DNA from: Paraphoma chrysanthemicola
Lineage: Eukaryota > Ascomycota > Dothideomycetes > Pleosporales > Phaeosphaeriaceae
Direction: 5' to 3'
Assembly (NCBI GenBank): GCA_020744225.1
Contig: JAGMWG010000007.1
Coordinates: forward strand, 806,001 to 870,000
DNA length: 64,000 bases
Shown: one piece after another, positions 44,347 to 55,466 of the stretch
Layout: each line of letters begins with the position of its first letter
Position numbering within the stretch: the first letter of the stretch is position 1
The notes under the pieces: model-generated
What the model saw: only the letters and a program-made list of their open reading frames with translations
The model's database searches: none
What the model was told of the DNA's origin: nothing
Position numbers and translations under genes: made by a program

Positions 44347-47300
44347 CTACTGAGCAAGAACACCCCTTAGCATATCAACAAAGCTCGGACTCAGCTTATA
44401 CAGCTCCTCAATCTGCGGCTTCTTCGGCTCGCCTGCTTTCCGCCTCAGCTTCTCTGCCGTCAGCGCTCTCTTCTTGCGTTCCGCCTCTATGGGGTCCGCA
44501 ATGTCTTCGTCGTCCAAGTCTTCTTCGATGTCAGAATCAGTAGCGTCGTCGTCAAGTTCGAGATCTTGTAGATCAAGCTGCCTCATGTTAGTATAGGAGT
44601 TCTCGGCATGGTGTGTTCGTTGCATACCTCGTTCAGGCCAAAGTCGCTAGATTTGAATCCAGCCATGCCGCCGGCCATGCCATCGGGTTCATCGCCTGCA
44701 GACGCCATCTTCTGTCTTGTCTTGTCTGCGTGCCACTTCTTCCGGGCTGTTTGCCATCTGATAAGACTATTGATTTCTTTGGTAGCTTTACGTTGATCGA
44801 TCAGACCTGAGTCCATGGCGCCTTGGACCAGAGCGTTCATGTCAAGCTTGCCGCCACCACCGGGCCCGTGCCGAAGGAACTCAAGGATACCTTCAAGCCA
44901 GCCCATGAGTTGGTCGAACAACCCGTTGTCGTGGAGATGCACTTCGTGGACAAATTTGTAGAAGTTGTCTTCGTGTCGTGCGCACAGGTCGATGAAAGCC
45001 TGCACAGTCTGATTTGGATCTGCAGAAATTTCTTGTCGCTGGCAGGCATCGATTGTCTTTATCGTGTCATCGACAAACATTGCAAAATCAGTAATGCTGT
45101 TGTAGACGTTGGCCGACTTGTATACGCGGACAAGAGGTTCGTAGAAGATGGTGAAGAGGTCCCGGAAGAGTTGAAGAGTCGTTGGCTGCTTAATGTCAGT
45201 CACGTTGCGCAACAATAAACGGCGTTCACTCACCTCTTCAATAATTTGAAGCATCATCAGCTTGTCTCGCTGCCGCAGACACAACTTGAGATACTGCTTC
45301 AGATGCGCAAAGAGCTCGGCGCCCTGACGGAACTCTCTGTCGATTGGCGTTGTGGCGCTCGATCCTGTGGTGAGATTGCTGCGGCTACTGGTCTTTCTGC
45401 TCAGGCGACCTGGCCTTGTCGTCTCTACTGCATTATTCCACGCAACGTAGGCATTGAACACCTTCTCCACTTGCTGCGAACTCAGCTCGGGCTCGAAGAA
45501 CTCTGATCGAAGAACGGTAACCACGATGTCGACATTATCATTCACTGATTCTGCTCGGATAACCTCCTTAACGGCCTCGTCCGCTTGAACGAAAGCTTTG
45601 ATCTTGGCACACAGAACTTCATCTTTGATCTTGGTTGAGGCTAGTGTGTCGATTGACTTTTGGACCGAGTTGACACCGTCGTGGATAGCCATACCGAAAA
45701 TTCGTTGAAGAAGTGACCGCGCTCCAAATGGCTGCGCAAGGAATAGATCCAGAACGCCACTCATTACAGCGGCGGGATTGGCGATCCTGATTACATTTTT
45801 GAGCACGCCATACGGTACGAGCGAGTGTATTCGTTTCAGCTGGGCAAAAAGCTCTGGTGAGTTGTCCTCTGCGAGGAAAAGGTGGTAGATGGTGGCGGCA
45901 ATCTCTATCCGTAACCATTCCGCAAATTTTTGGTACTCGGGTTTGAGCTCCTTGATGCTATTCTTCGCCTTGATCTCGGCGAAAAGGTTTGTTAAGCCGT
46001 TGGCCTCGACAATTTCCCGTCGGAACTTCTCCATGTGTATGTCTAGCTCTGCAGCACGAGCACGCGCAACTTCGTAGAATTGCTTCTGCTCTTGTATGCG
46101 CTTTGCGTCCATCTCTTCTCGTCTTTCAATATCTTCCATCTCTTCCTCATTTATCTCGATCGGATCGCGAGTGAGGAACTCAGCCATTGCGTTTGATTGG
46201 GCAATCCGCTCATTCTGAAGGAAGTTGCGCAGGAACGCACGGAGAGACACACGCTGCTCTTCTCGATAGAGTTTCCGAGGCTGCTTGTAAGCCAAGTTCT
46301 CACCCGAGGCTCTTGGGGATCTTGTCTTCCCAAGTGATGTTTGCGAACTGTTCCTCTTATGTCCACCACCAAATATGTAGCTTCGCAGTCCACCGCCACC
46401 GCTGTTCTCGTATGGGTCTAGAGCCGGTTCCTGTGTTGAGGTCGACGAGATTGAGCTTGCATCATCATCGTCCACGCTTGACGACTGGAGAAGGCCGTCC
46501 TTCTTGTTTTTGCGTGGGAGGGGTGGAAGGACTTTGCCGGGAAGTTCGAGGCGTATGCGTTTGTGCAGTGCAACGAAATCTGCATATCGCCGACCGATGT
46601 AGAAATCTTTGTCCTCGCCTTGCTTGACGCGAATGAGGTATTCCTGGGAGGTTTCAAGTCAGTCGGTGCAACAGGTTGCGCGGGAAGTGGGCATTACCGC
46701 ATGAGTGTGATATCGTAAATGCTTCTTCACTGACGTAGTGCGTACACCCGCAATGTTCACGTCCCAGCCATTAATGAAGTGTCCGCTAGGCGCGTTCATT
46801 GTGAGCCCTTTCTCGTTTGCTTGTCGGTCGACAATCTCCATCTCGGCAAAGCGAATCCTCTCCTCGTACCCAGATGCGGTGGGGACGCCGGATACCATCA
46901 TAAGCTCTACTAGTTTATGCGCTTTCAAGGCCAATTTCCTCCGCTTCGTCTCTTCGAGGCGGTCTTCGGAGGAAGAAATGTCCTTGCTTGCAAAGGACTC
47001 AAGGAACTGTCATTGTCTTCAGTCAGCGTCCGCCCATCTGTCTACAATGGGTGCCAACGTACAACTTGAAGCTTGTCCTGCCAGAACTCCTTCTCCTTGG
47101 CCTTGTCTAGGAACGGAAAGTTCCGAACATGGTGTACGAAGATGTATCGGAGGAGCGGTAGTTCTGAGTCCTCCGGCGCAACCTCCCCCGCATCTGAGCG
47201 GAAAGGCGCACCGAAGCGCTGCAAGGCCGTGGGCGTGTTGAGCTCGGAGATTTCGTATTTGGTCTGCTGGGAGATAAGTTCGCGCTTAAGATCTGCGTAT

Positions 47301-47555
47301 TTATTAGTGCTACTGGCGCGTCATGGTATCATGGGGTTGCCTACAATGCTCCTGCTTCCCGGTCAAAATGGAGCCCTCTGGCGGCACCGACATGGTCGAG
47401 TACTTTGAAAATGTCGTATCCGCTCGCGATGGAGTTGGTCGATCTGCGACTGGGGCATCGGCTCCGCCAAAATTCGAGACTGGGGGTTGGGTTGTCATGG
47501 TAGTAGGCTCTGCAGCGCCGTTGAGCTTGATGGACGGCGGGGTATTGGAGGACAT
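44347..47555 (-). CDS. PX-domain protein with DUF3818 (yeast YPR097W family)
   Basis: Peripheral lipid-binding protein. Six exons; introns 47293-47344, 47007-47062, 46644-46697, 45186-45233 and 44578-44627 (48-56 nt) sum to a frame of 982 residues. Residues about 70-150 form the PX-associated region (ELISQQTKYEISELNTP, LLRYIFVHHVRNFPFL). The PX domain spans roughly 170-300, with the phosphoinositide-contact RRYADFVALHKRI and LPPLPRKN. The large C-terminal part is the DUF3818/PXB helical domain (MDAKRIQEQKQFYEVARARAAE, EIAATIYHLFLAEDNSPE), then an acidic tail. Intron 45186-45233 is 48 nt with no in-frame stop. Yeast YPR097W (Lec1) is linked to sterol distribution; extending that role here is inference. 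Confidence 0.92.
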
Positions 47556-48651
47556 TATGTATGATTAGGGCGAGGACAGAGACCAGGAATGGAGAATGGA
47601 AAAGAAAGGCCGCAGGGTATAGTGATTAGCACACGAGGTCCGCGACCAGGAACCCTGTCGTGGTAATGTCGACGCGTGTTGTATGACGGAGCTTGTCCTG
47701 TGGCTGCTGTTGAGGCTGAAGCGCGCTTGGATGCCCAGACGCAGCAGAGACGAGAAAGAAGGCTCAAAGCGGGTCTCGCAGGAGGAGACAATGCCGGAGA
47801 TCTATTGAAGGACGACGATTTCGGAGCCTGTCAGCACTGCAGCAGGAGCGTGCGCGTGGAAAAGGTGTGGCTGTAGCATGCGGTGACGCAACGTGCAGAC
47901 AGGCCGCGATGGCGCAGTCCGGCCGAGCAAATGAAAATGCTCAGCACTGTCTCCACAAGGACACCATGGGTAGCCGCACGCACGGTGAAGGAAGAGTCGG
48001 CATGCTTGCACGCTTGGCGGGTTTGGCTTCAAGTATTCATCGGGCTTGCATGCACTCGCTGAACAGCCCGCAAATGGTAGGTACGACGTGAGCTCTTGCT
48101 ACCCCTCCAAACCCACACCCAACTAAACTGATGCGGTCATCCGTTAGAAACACCAAAGCCAAAACCGCAAGCGTCAACAGCACCCTTGGCAGGTAGACCG
48201 AGCTCGTTCTTGCAAGGAACATTCTCTTGTGCAGGTGTTCTGGCCACAGCCAAGGACACATGGTCCATGAGGCACTTCAAACTTATTCTTCACTCCGTCG
48301 TTGTAGCTTGGCACTAACGCTTGTCGGCACCGTGGCACCTGCAAAAAGACATCATAGCGTTCCTGACAATTTGTCTTACATTTGGGACATCTTTTGAAGG
48401 TGCTTATACCACATCTACGAAATACATGGTTGAAAATGATGAGATAGTTGGACGATCACTGTAACGCCGATTCCAGTATACCAGTATACCCCGGTGAACC
48501 ATTTGCAAGCCTTGCAGACTGTATTGCGCAAATCGGATCACACCCATGCTAACGCCAGCCCTATGACCTAGTCACACAGCACTTGGCAGACCGCCGGTGG
48601 CCAACACATCTGGGCAGTGATCAGGAATCCGGAGTCTCCTACAGTACATGC
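47556..48651. other. Intergenic region
   Basis: 1.1 kb upstream of the PX-domain gene and downstream of ARS2. No gene supported. A short direct duplication of CCAGTATA occurs near 48475-48490. Confidence 0.5.
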
Positions 48652-51582
48652 TCAGTAGTTCAGCTCTCCGCCTCCACCTCCGGGAACGGCATCCAAATCT
48701 TCGTAGCTCTTGATCGAACGACCTTGAGTGGACTGCACAGGACCCGGCCCGCCATCGCCATAACGCGGTGCACCAGGCCTACCTCCGCGTGGCGGAGGTG
48801 TCAGGCGACCGTTGCTGCCAGCAGGTCGGTTTCGGCCATCTCGATTCTGCCTGTCATAGGGCCCGGTCCGGCTGTTGAAGCGTTGTCCGCCTCGTCGCAT
48901 AGGGCCGGACTGGTGACGATCATCCAGGGGAGCGTTTGGATCCCAATTGCCCATGGCAGGATTGAACATAGCACCCATGTTCATGCCATTGCCCATGCCA
49001 TTGTTTGGCATGCCCATGTTCAGGCTGGCTAAGTTGAAACCTCGAGGCGTACCCGTAGCCTGGACGTGATTACCCATAGGAAAGTGGCCATTGCTATTGG
49101 CATCACTGCGGGATGGAGCAATGCGAGCAGGGTCGACAACATACGCGTTGACCAGGCGGAGCTACATTTTCGTTAGTTGACGTCAAGTGGTTCTTGAGGA
49201 CTATACTAACGTCTTTGTGCAACTTCTCCAACCATTCAGGGTGACGCTTCTCGACGTGCTTGCGCCAAAAGTGCTGGCCTTTGAACAATTTCGTGCACTC
49301 TGGGACTTTGCAGCGCCACTTCGATTCATCCTCTTGCTTGACATACCGAGACATCTCGTCTTCGATTGCTTCGTCAAGAGGCTTGCCGCCCAATTTCCGA
49401 ATGTCAACGTTCTCGGGTTCGAGCAACTGCAGCAGTTTCTCCTCGTAGGTCTTGACCCAGTTGAAAGCGCGTTGCAGTTGCTGTTGATTCTTTCCACTGA
49501 TCTTGATGGGCTTTCGCTCCTCAACGGGGCTATCCCCATTGTTCTCGGCGTCGCCTTGAGAGTCCTGCTTCCGATATGGGAAAGGTTGACCACTAGCTGT
49601 AGCTCTAGCCGTCGCTTTGGCAGCGGTCGTCAAACTGGCACGAGGGCGACGAAGATGGCCACCTGCGCACTTGCGAATCAACTCGTGGACCGAGTCGCTC
49701 TCAAAGACACAGAAGAAGCAGAAGTTGTACACCCGTCGCAAATACTCGATCAGGAGATCGAGCTTCTTCTTCTTAACAAGAAGCTCCTCATCATCAACCT
49801 CGTCGTCGAAAGTACCTTCGTCATCTTCCATGACCTCATCCTCGCCCTCTTCCAGATCCTCTGGATCACGCTCCTTCTTCGGTGGCGCTGGAGCATTTGC
49901 TGGTGGCTGAAGCCAGCCTTTCGAACGAAGGTCTTCGACACGTTGTTCAACCTTGGCGACGCCATCCAGTTCCGTGAACTGATCGTCACCATCGGCTTTT
50001 AAATCACTGTCAAGCTTCCTGACCAGGCGCTCAGCTAACTCCAGGTCACGTTCAATACGCTCGGGAGCGGAGAACAGGTCCCAGAGTGCCTTCTTGCGTG
50101 GAGCCGCGGGCGGCTCATGGATGCCTACGTGACACGTGAAGTTTCCACGGACTTCATCAATGACAGTCTTCCCGTTGAGAGCTTCAAGCGCCTTATTCGC
50201 GGTATTCTGTGGACTTGGCGCCGGCTTGTCCTCAACTGCTCCGTCCTCTTCCTCGCGCTCTTCGCCGCGGTCGTCGATGACCATTGCTTGGTCGTCACCA
50301 GGATGGAGAATAACCCAGCCAATACGATGACATTTCTTAAGCGGATTCGGGTCACTCATACTGAGCCACTTGAAACCGCCAGGTCCTTCGCCGAGGTGCT
50401 CTTTGCAAAAATCTTCAACCTTTTCGCGATTGACCGTGGGTGCGATCGTCTTGATGAGCAGTGTAGGCTGGAAAGCGGATTCATCTCGGATCTCGCCGCC
50501 CTTGCAAGGTAGCAGATCGCCCACGCCTAGCACTTCGTTCGCAGCTGTTGTTTCGCCCTCTTCTTTCTCGACGATACCGCCAGCGCCGTTGGAATCATTC
50601 TTGTATATGCCTTCAAGAGTGAACTCGTCGAAATATCCCTCATCCAGCTGACGCTCCCAGTCGGCATAGATGCCGAGCCGGTATTCCTTCAGCTTTTGCT
50701 TGAAAGCCTGGTCGTACTCGGGATCGTAGCGCTCCTTGAACCATTCCTCGCTCTTGTGTTTGTCGACAAACGTCTTCGCCATTTGTACCTGGAGCTTCTC
50801 CTTGTACTCATCATAGGCAGCTTGTATTTGTTCGCGTTCTTTGCCTCGCTCCTCACGCGCCTCGCGCTCGCCTTTCAAGCCCGGCTTTCTCCCGCCGTTC
50901 TTCGCGCGCTCTTTCTCCTCTTTGATAACCTGTTCAACTCGCCACCACTCTGCGAAGAAGTTGAAGCCGACCTGATATTCAAGTGACATTGGGTTCGGAA
51001 TAGGGTTGGTTGTGTAGGTAGGAGTGAAGTTATCTTGGCCGGGGACATAGCGATCTATGCCAGCCTGCATCGGCGGTGGAGATGAGCGTCTACGGTTGCC
51101 ATCACGGCGAGGATGATCATAATCGCGGGCGCGGTCGGGTTGGTATCGATCGATGTTCTGAGGTGAGCGCGATCGTCGTCGAACTCTTCGATCTCCAGAG
51201 CCTATGTAGCGCATCGTCAGCTTTTGGTCAAGGAGGTAGGGGTTAGCCGTGGATGGCGTCTCATGTGCTGCAACTTGGTGTCGCAGTAGGAGCCGTGGAT
51301 GGCGTCGCGTGCGCAGCAAGTTGGAGTGGCAGTAGGAGCTAGTGCAAAGGGACGTGCCGGTTTCGCAGTCACCAACCGCATTCCCAATTTAACCATTGCG
51401 ACGCGCACTCCAGCATCCATCTGTCACAAGTGGAGACGGCCTTTGAGAATGAGGAAGACTTACCAGGCGAACGCCTTCTGTAATTCTCGGCCGGTGGTCT
51501 AGAGTCCTCTCGAGTTGCACTGCTACGGTCAGTCTCTTTCGGTATGTGTTTCGTCGGGTTCAACATACGTATACGAGTCCAT
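48652..51582 (-). CDS. ARS2: ARS2/SERRATE-type cap-binding complex partner
   Basis: Nuclear RNA-processing hub that bridges the cap-binding complex to RNA degradation and 3'-end machinery. Four exons: 51569-51582 (14 nt), 51464-51519, 49211-51201 and 48652-49161; introns are 49, 262 and 49 nt. The product is 856 residues. The N-terminus is RS/RD-rich (RRVRRRSRSPQNIDRYQPD). The core has FFAEWWRVEQVIKEEKERAK, KCHRIGWVILHPG and RRVYNFCFFCVFESDS. A C2H2 zinc finger, CKVPEC to HVEKRH, lies near 650-675. The C-terminus is Gly/Asn/Met-rich with RGG-type segments. The 262-nt second intron holds a 46-bp tandem duplication. Start chosen because MDSYT plus the tiny exon keeps frame and fits fungal ARS2. 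Confidence 0.92.
51245..51336. repeat. Two tandem 46-bp repeats inside an ARS2 intron
   Basis: Copies 51245-51290 and 51291-51336 both begin AGCCGTGGATGGCGTC and end GCAGTAGG; I count 39 of 46 identical positions. A third copy starts (AGCTAG) but is not continued. Confidence 0.85.
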
Positions 51583-52452
51583 GGCTGCAGAACGATGGCT
51601 CAATCAAGTGTTAGAGACGCGCAGGCAATCGCAACCATATGCAAGCCGAGGTCGGTGCAGCTCAGTGTTGTGGAAGGCTGCGCGAGGAATCGAGCATCGG
51701 CACAGCGCATATGATGCCGGCTTGTTCGGGGTCGCAATCTCGCCAGGAGATGGGGGTATGGTAAGCGACAGACAATCGAGCCGGGTAGCTGTTTGCCAGA
51801 TGGCTTCGTGTCAGAGAGAGGACAAATAACGAATGAGACAAGGGGTCGCGTGATTAGCAGAGACAAGAGCGCGAGTAAAGAAGAGAGTGGCAAGAATGTG
51901 ACAGCGCCCGATGCGATTGACCGCATGCGAGGCGCGCCGGCAGAAGAGAAGAGGTGAGAGGCATGGTAGCTGGAGGGAAGGCAGAGCGCAGTGGCGCGCG
52001 GACAAAGCTTGGGAGCTATGAAGATAGCTCTACGAGAAGGGGGAATTTACCAACAACGGGCAGCAAAAGGGACGAGAGGCGATGGCACTCACGATGTGCT
52101 GAAGCGTCTCCGGGCCCAAAGATGATGCTCGGCGGAGAGAGATGGTGATGGGAAGGGTGAGGTTGCCGTCGCGGCTGGAGACCCCGAGGACGCTTGAAAC
52201 GGGCCTAGTGCGCTTCAAGGCGTGGCTGGAACGCGGAAGGTACGGAGAACGGCAAGTGGGTCCTGACGCGTTGGACTCGTGACAACCGAGGCACCGTGGT
52301 TGGCTGCAGAAATACGTCGAGAGCCGACGACTTTGCGTCGATGTCGAGGTCGCGAAAGTACGTTCGCAGACTACAAGATCCCGATCTGTGCCTGTCTTTC
52401 ATCTTGATTCTTCTTGACATCTGACAGCTGTCTCCATTGTCAAAACTCCACA
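51583..52452. other. Divergent intergenic region between ARS2 and the TSPO gene
   Basis: 870 bp containing both promoters by position. No gene seen; purine-rich on the plus strand in its middle part. Confidence 0.5.
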
Positions 52453-53125
52453 ATGACGACATACATTCCGAGTTTGACCCTTCCAAGCTTTCTCTTCAGC
52501 AACCCAGCTGCGGCGATATTGCTCCCTGTAGCCTGCGGTACTGCCGTCGGCTTCTCCATCAGCCGTAAGAAAACAACAATCTCATCACGTGATAGTTGCT
52601 GACGACCAGCAGCCAGCGACACACAGCAGCAATACCGCACGCTCAAGCAGCCGCCGCTCCATCCTCCTGGGTACGTCTTTGGACCAGTATGGACCGCTTT
52701 GTATGCCACTATGGGCTACACAGCCTATCGAGCATGGACCACTGGCGCAACTTCCATCAACCCTGAGACCGTGGCTCTCGCAAAGCAGGGTGCGACTCTG
52801 TACACGCTTCAGCTGGCTCTCAACTTGATCTGGACCCCATTGTACTTCTCCCTGCACCAGCCCATCGCTGCCACGGTCGACATCCTTGCGCTTGGCGGAA
52901 CTGTGGGCTACCTTGCCTACATCTGGGGCCAGGTCGACCCAGTGTGCGGATGGCTATTAGCTCCCTATCTTGCCTGGCTCAGCTTCGCTACATATCTATG
53001 TGTATGTTCAACTTTTCATAAGCAGAATCGCGGGATTGTGACACTAATAATATATGCAGGTAGGAAGTGGAATCTTGAACAACTGGGATTTCAAACAGGC
53101 GCAGACAAAGCCAAAGAGGAAGTAA
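52453..53125 (+). CDS. TSPO/MBR translocator family protein
   Basis: Five-helix membrane protein of the tryptophan-rich sensory protein/peripheral benzodiazepine receptor family, which binds porphyrins and cholesterol. Introns 52565-52612 (48 nt) and 53002-53059 (58 nt); the product is 188 residues. The family core is KQPPLHPPGYVFGPVWTALY, followed by ATMGYTAYRAW, LNLIWTPLYFSLH and a conserved last helix (LLAPYLAWLSFATYLCVGSG). It ends with ILNNWDFKQ and a Lys tail. The N-terminal 37 residues form an extra hydrophobic segment (NPAAAILLPVACGTAVGF). Fungal members are probably mitochondrial or ER proteins; the ligand here is unknown. Confidence 0.93.
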
Positions 53126-53931
53126 GCAGTTGGTCTCTGCCTTTCGAGGAAAATATGCTTGTACAGTAGGAAGACCTCTGCTTCATTGAACTATGATCGC
53201 ACCGTTCTCGTCCATAACCAGTGCGGAAATCATATCAAATCATCGTGTGAGCCTTCTTGATGCTCATAGCCGTTCGGAGATCACTGTGATTATGTTTTGA
53301 AGACGTGCGCAGAAGCAGTGTGACCTTAAAACTTAGCATTCCACCTTGAGCATACTCCAACCACAATCCACAATGGCACTCCCTGATCGCTCCTGCGATT
53401 CGCGTCTTCGGGCGAAATGCTGAGCGACACAGGGAGACGATGAAAGCAATGGTGGAAGGAGGAGCAAAGTCATCGAAGAAAATGGACGAGCGTGCTTGGA
53501 AGTCTGAAGAACGGGAGCGGATGTAATGATTTTCTAGTTGAGGACATGGAGAAGCAGTAAAGGAGTGGAAAAGAGGGATGACTATAGCCTCATTTGGATG
53601 GTCGATTCATTCTTATGACTTTATCTCGGGGCACAGCCTGTTTATCTCCACCTTGCGGCGCTCTGCGATTCCCTTCATAGCATAAAGTATCCGCCCTGAC
53701 ACCATATACACGGCATCAAGCCACAGCATTCCAGCACTGTTAGGGTCGAGCTGATGAAAATACTTCTATTTGCCTACGCGATCACTCGCTTCTACTGTTG
53801 TCTCTTCCACTACTAGATGATACATTTCCATTTATGTTCTACAATGCTTACTCAGTGCACCCGAGTTACGCATACTAAATCTAAATCTAAATCTTTATCC
53901 AACTGATACTTCCTCGTCACCTCCGTCGCGT
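53126..53931. other. Convergent intergenic region
   Basis: 806 bp between two converging genes. No gene seen. A short CTAAAT hexamer repeat (about 3.5 copies) lies near 53874-53896. Confidence 0.5.
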
Positions 53932-55466
53932 CTATTGATGCGCCATAGCCTGAGCCGCAGGGGCAGCCTTTTCTTGCTGCGCTGCTTCAGCCACAGGCTT
54001 TTCCTGCTGTGCTGCCTCGTGAGCTGCTGGTGCTGCCTCAGCCGCTGGCTTTTCTTGCTGTGCTGCCTCGTGAGCTGCTGGTGCTGCTTCGGCCGCTGGC
54101 TTTTCTTTCTGAGCTGCTTCATGAGCTGCTGGTGCTGCCTCAGCCGCTGGCTTTTCTTGCTGTGCTGCCTCGTGAGCTGCTGGTGCTGCTTCGGCCGCTG
54201 GCTTTTCTGCTGCGGCCTTTTCTTTTTGTGCGGCTTCTGCGGCAGCCTTTTCCTGCTGTGCAGCCTCCGCCGCCGCCTTTTCCTTCTGGGCTGCCTCGTG
54301 AGCTGCAGCTTGCGCTTCCTTCTCCTTCTGTGCAGCTTCAGCTGCTGGCTTTTCTGCTGCGGCCTTTTCCTTTTGTGCGGCTTCTGCTGCGGCTTTCTCT
54401 TTTTGAGCTGCCTCCGCTGCGGCCTTTTCCTTCTCTGCAGCGCCGGCGGCAGCCTTTTCTTTCTCTGCAGCATCGGCAGCAGCCTTCTCCTTCTCAGCAA
54501 CAGCACCAGCGCCCTCAGCAGCTGCGGCTGCGACGGGGAGGAAGATACCTGGCAAAGGTTAGGATAAGACGTATCGGATCGTGCTGTGCAACTCACCCCA
54601 CTCGCCCTCTGCTGTGACGTTCTTGTTCAAGTTCAAGGTGACCTCATTCTCCTCGAGCTCAAACTCAAGCTCCCCAAGAGTTTCGCTAATGACGAAAGCA
54701 CCAGTTTCAGCACACAGTTTGCCTACCTGAGCTTTCGTGACGTCTTTGCCCGCCAATCCAGCAGCAGCAGGGTCGAAGATGTAGTCAATCTTGGAAAGCG
54801 TCAAGCCCGCACCCTTACTCTCTGCTAGCGCAACAACATAAGAGTTTGGCTCGATGGCTTCGAAACCGGCCGGCACGCCTGCAGCAGCGGCACCAGCTTT
54901 CTCGGTCACGGTAATGGAGTCCGCAGCTGCGGCCTGGAATTCATATTCAAACTTTCCAACAGTGCTAGGCGTGAAGACGAGGTCTTGCTTCAACTCGCCG
55001 CCCTGTACAGCGACTGCTGCGTCGAATGCGGACTCGATCTCCACCTCGTCTGTACTGTGGTCAGTCGTTGCTATCTGTGGGTCTTCGTTCATCTAAACGT
55101 ACTTGCGGCAGCTTCTTCTCCAGCAGCACCCTCTTCAGCAGCGCCCTCTTTAGCAGCGCCCTCTTTAGCAGCACCCTCTTTAGCAGCACCCTCTTTAGCA
55201 GCCACTTCTTCGGCAGCACCCTTTTCTTCGGCTGCGCCCTTCTCGCCTGCAGCGGCCTCGGCGAGTGGTGGCGTGGCGCATGCAACTTGTTGTGGCTCTA
55301 CTTTCTCCTTCTGGCTTCGTCGTCGGAGTGGATAAGGCTGAGCGATCTTGACCGCGGAGTGCGCACTACGCCTAGAAAGTGCGTGATCCACTGCTGTCGG
55401 TCGAGCTGTGATAGTCGACGGAATTGTGAGGGCGCAGAAAGCGACGGTCAGGAAATTGTAACGCAT
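53932..55466 (-). CDS. Secreted Ala/Lys/Glu-repeat protein with a novel central domain
   Basis: Family not recognised. Introns 55050-55102 (53 nt) and 54549-54596 (48 nt); the product is 477 residues. A signal peptide (MRYNFLTVAFCALTIPSTITA) is followed by a basic stretch with RR and RRR sites that could be cut by a Kex2-like protease, then GAAKEG-type five-residue repeats. Residues about 122-272 are non-repetitive and mostly beta-like (GKFEYEFQAAA, NSYVVALAES, LGELEFELEENEVTLNLN), with one Cys. The last 205 residues are Ala-rich AAQKEK heptad-like sequence, including four 17-residue AAHEAAQQEKPAAEAAP units. Such sequence is helical and resembles LEA-3 or antifreeze-type repeats in composition only. 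Confidence 0.82.
54011..54214. repeat. Four tandem 51-bp coding repeats
   Basis: Units 54011-54061, 54062-54112, 54113-54163 and 54164-54214 each begin GCTGC and encode the 17-residue AAHEAAQQEKPAAEAAP unit on the minus strand. They differ at only a few positions. Confidence 0.9.
55122..55196. repeat. Five tandem 15-bp coding repeats
   Basis: Five copies of AGCAGCRCCCTCTTY on the plus strand, encoding GAA(K/E)E-type five-residue repeats in the first exon of the secreted protein on the minus strand. Confidence 0.88.

Noticed and set aside
37674..47555. Possible functional cluster of sulfate permease, RNA export, ERV46 and PX genes
   Set aside because: The products belong to unrelated processes and lie on mixed strands; nothing indicates joint regulation.
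53874..53896. CTAAAT hexamer repeat resembling a telomere-type repeat
   Set aside because: Only about 3.5 copies and not the fungal telomere unit (CCCTAA); simple-sequence noise at a gene 3' end.
53935..54567. Long Leu/Cys-rich plus-strand frame
   Set aside because: It is the antisense shadow of the Ala/Lys/Glu repeat exon and has no independent support.
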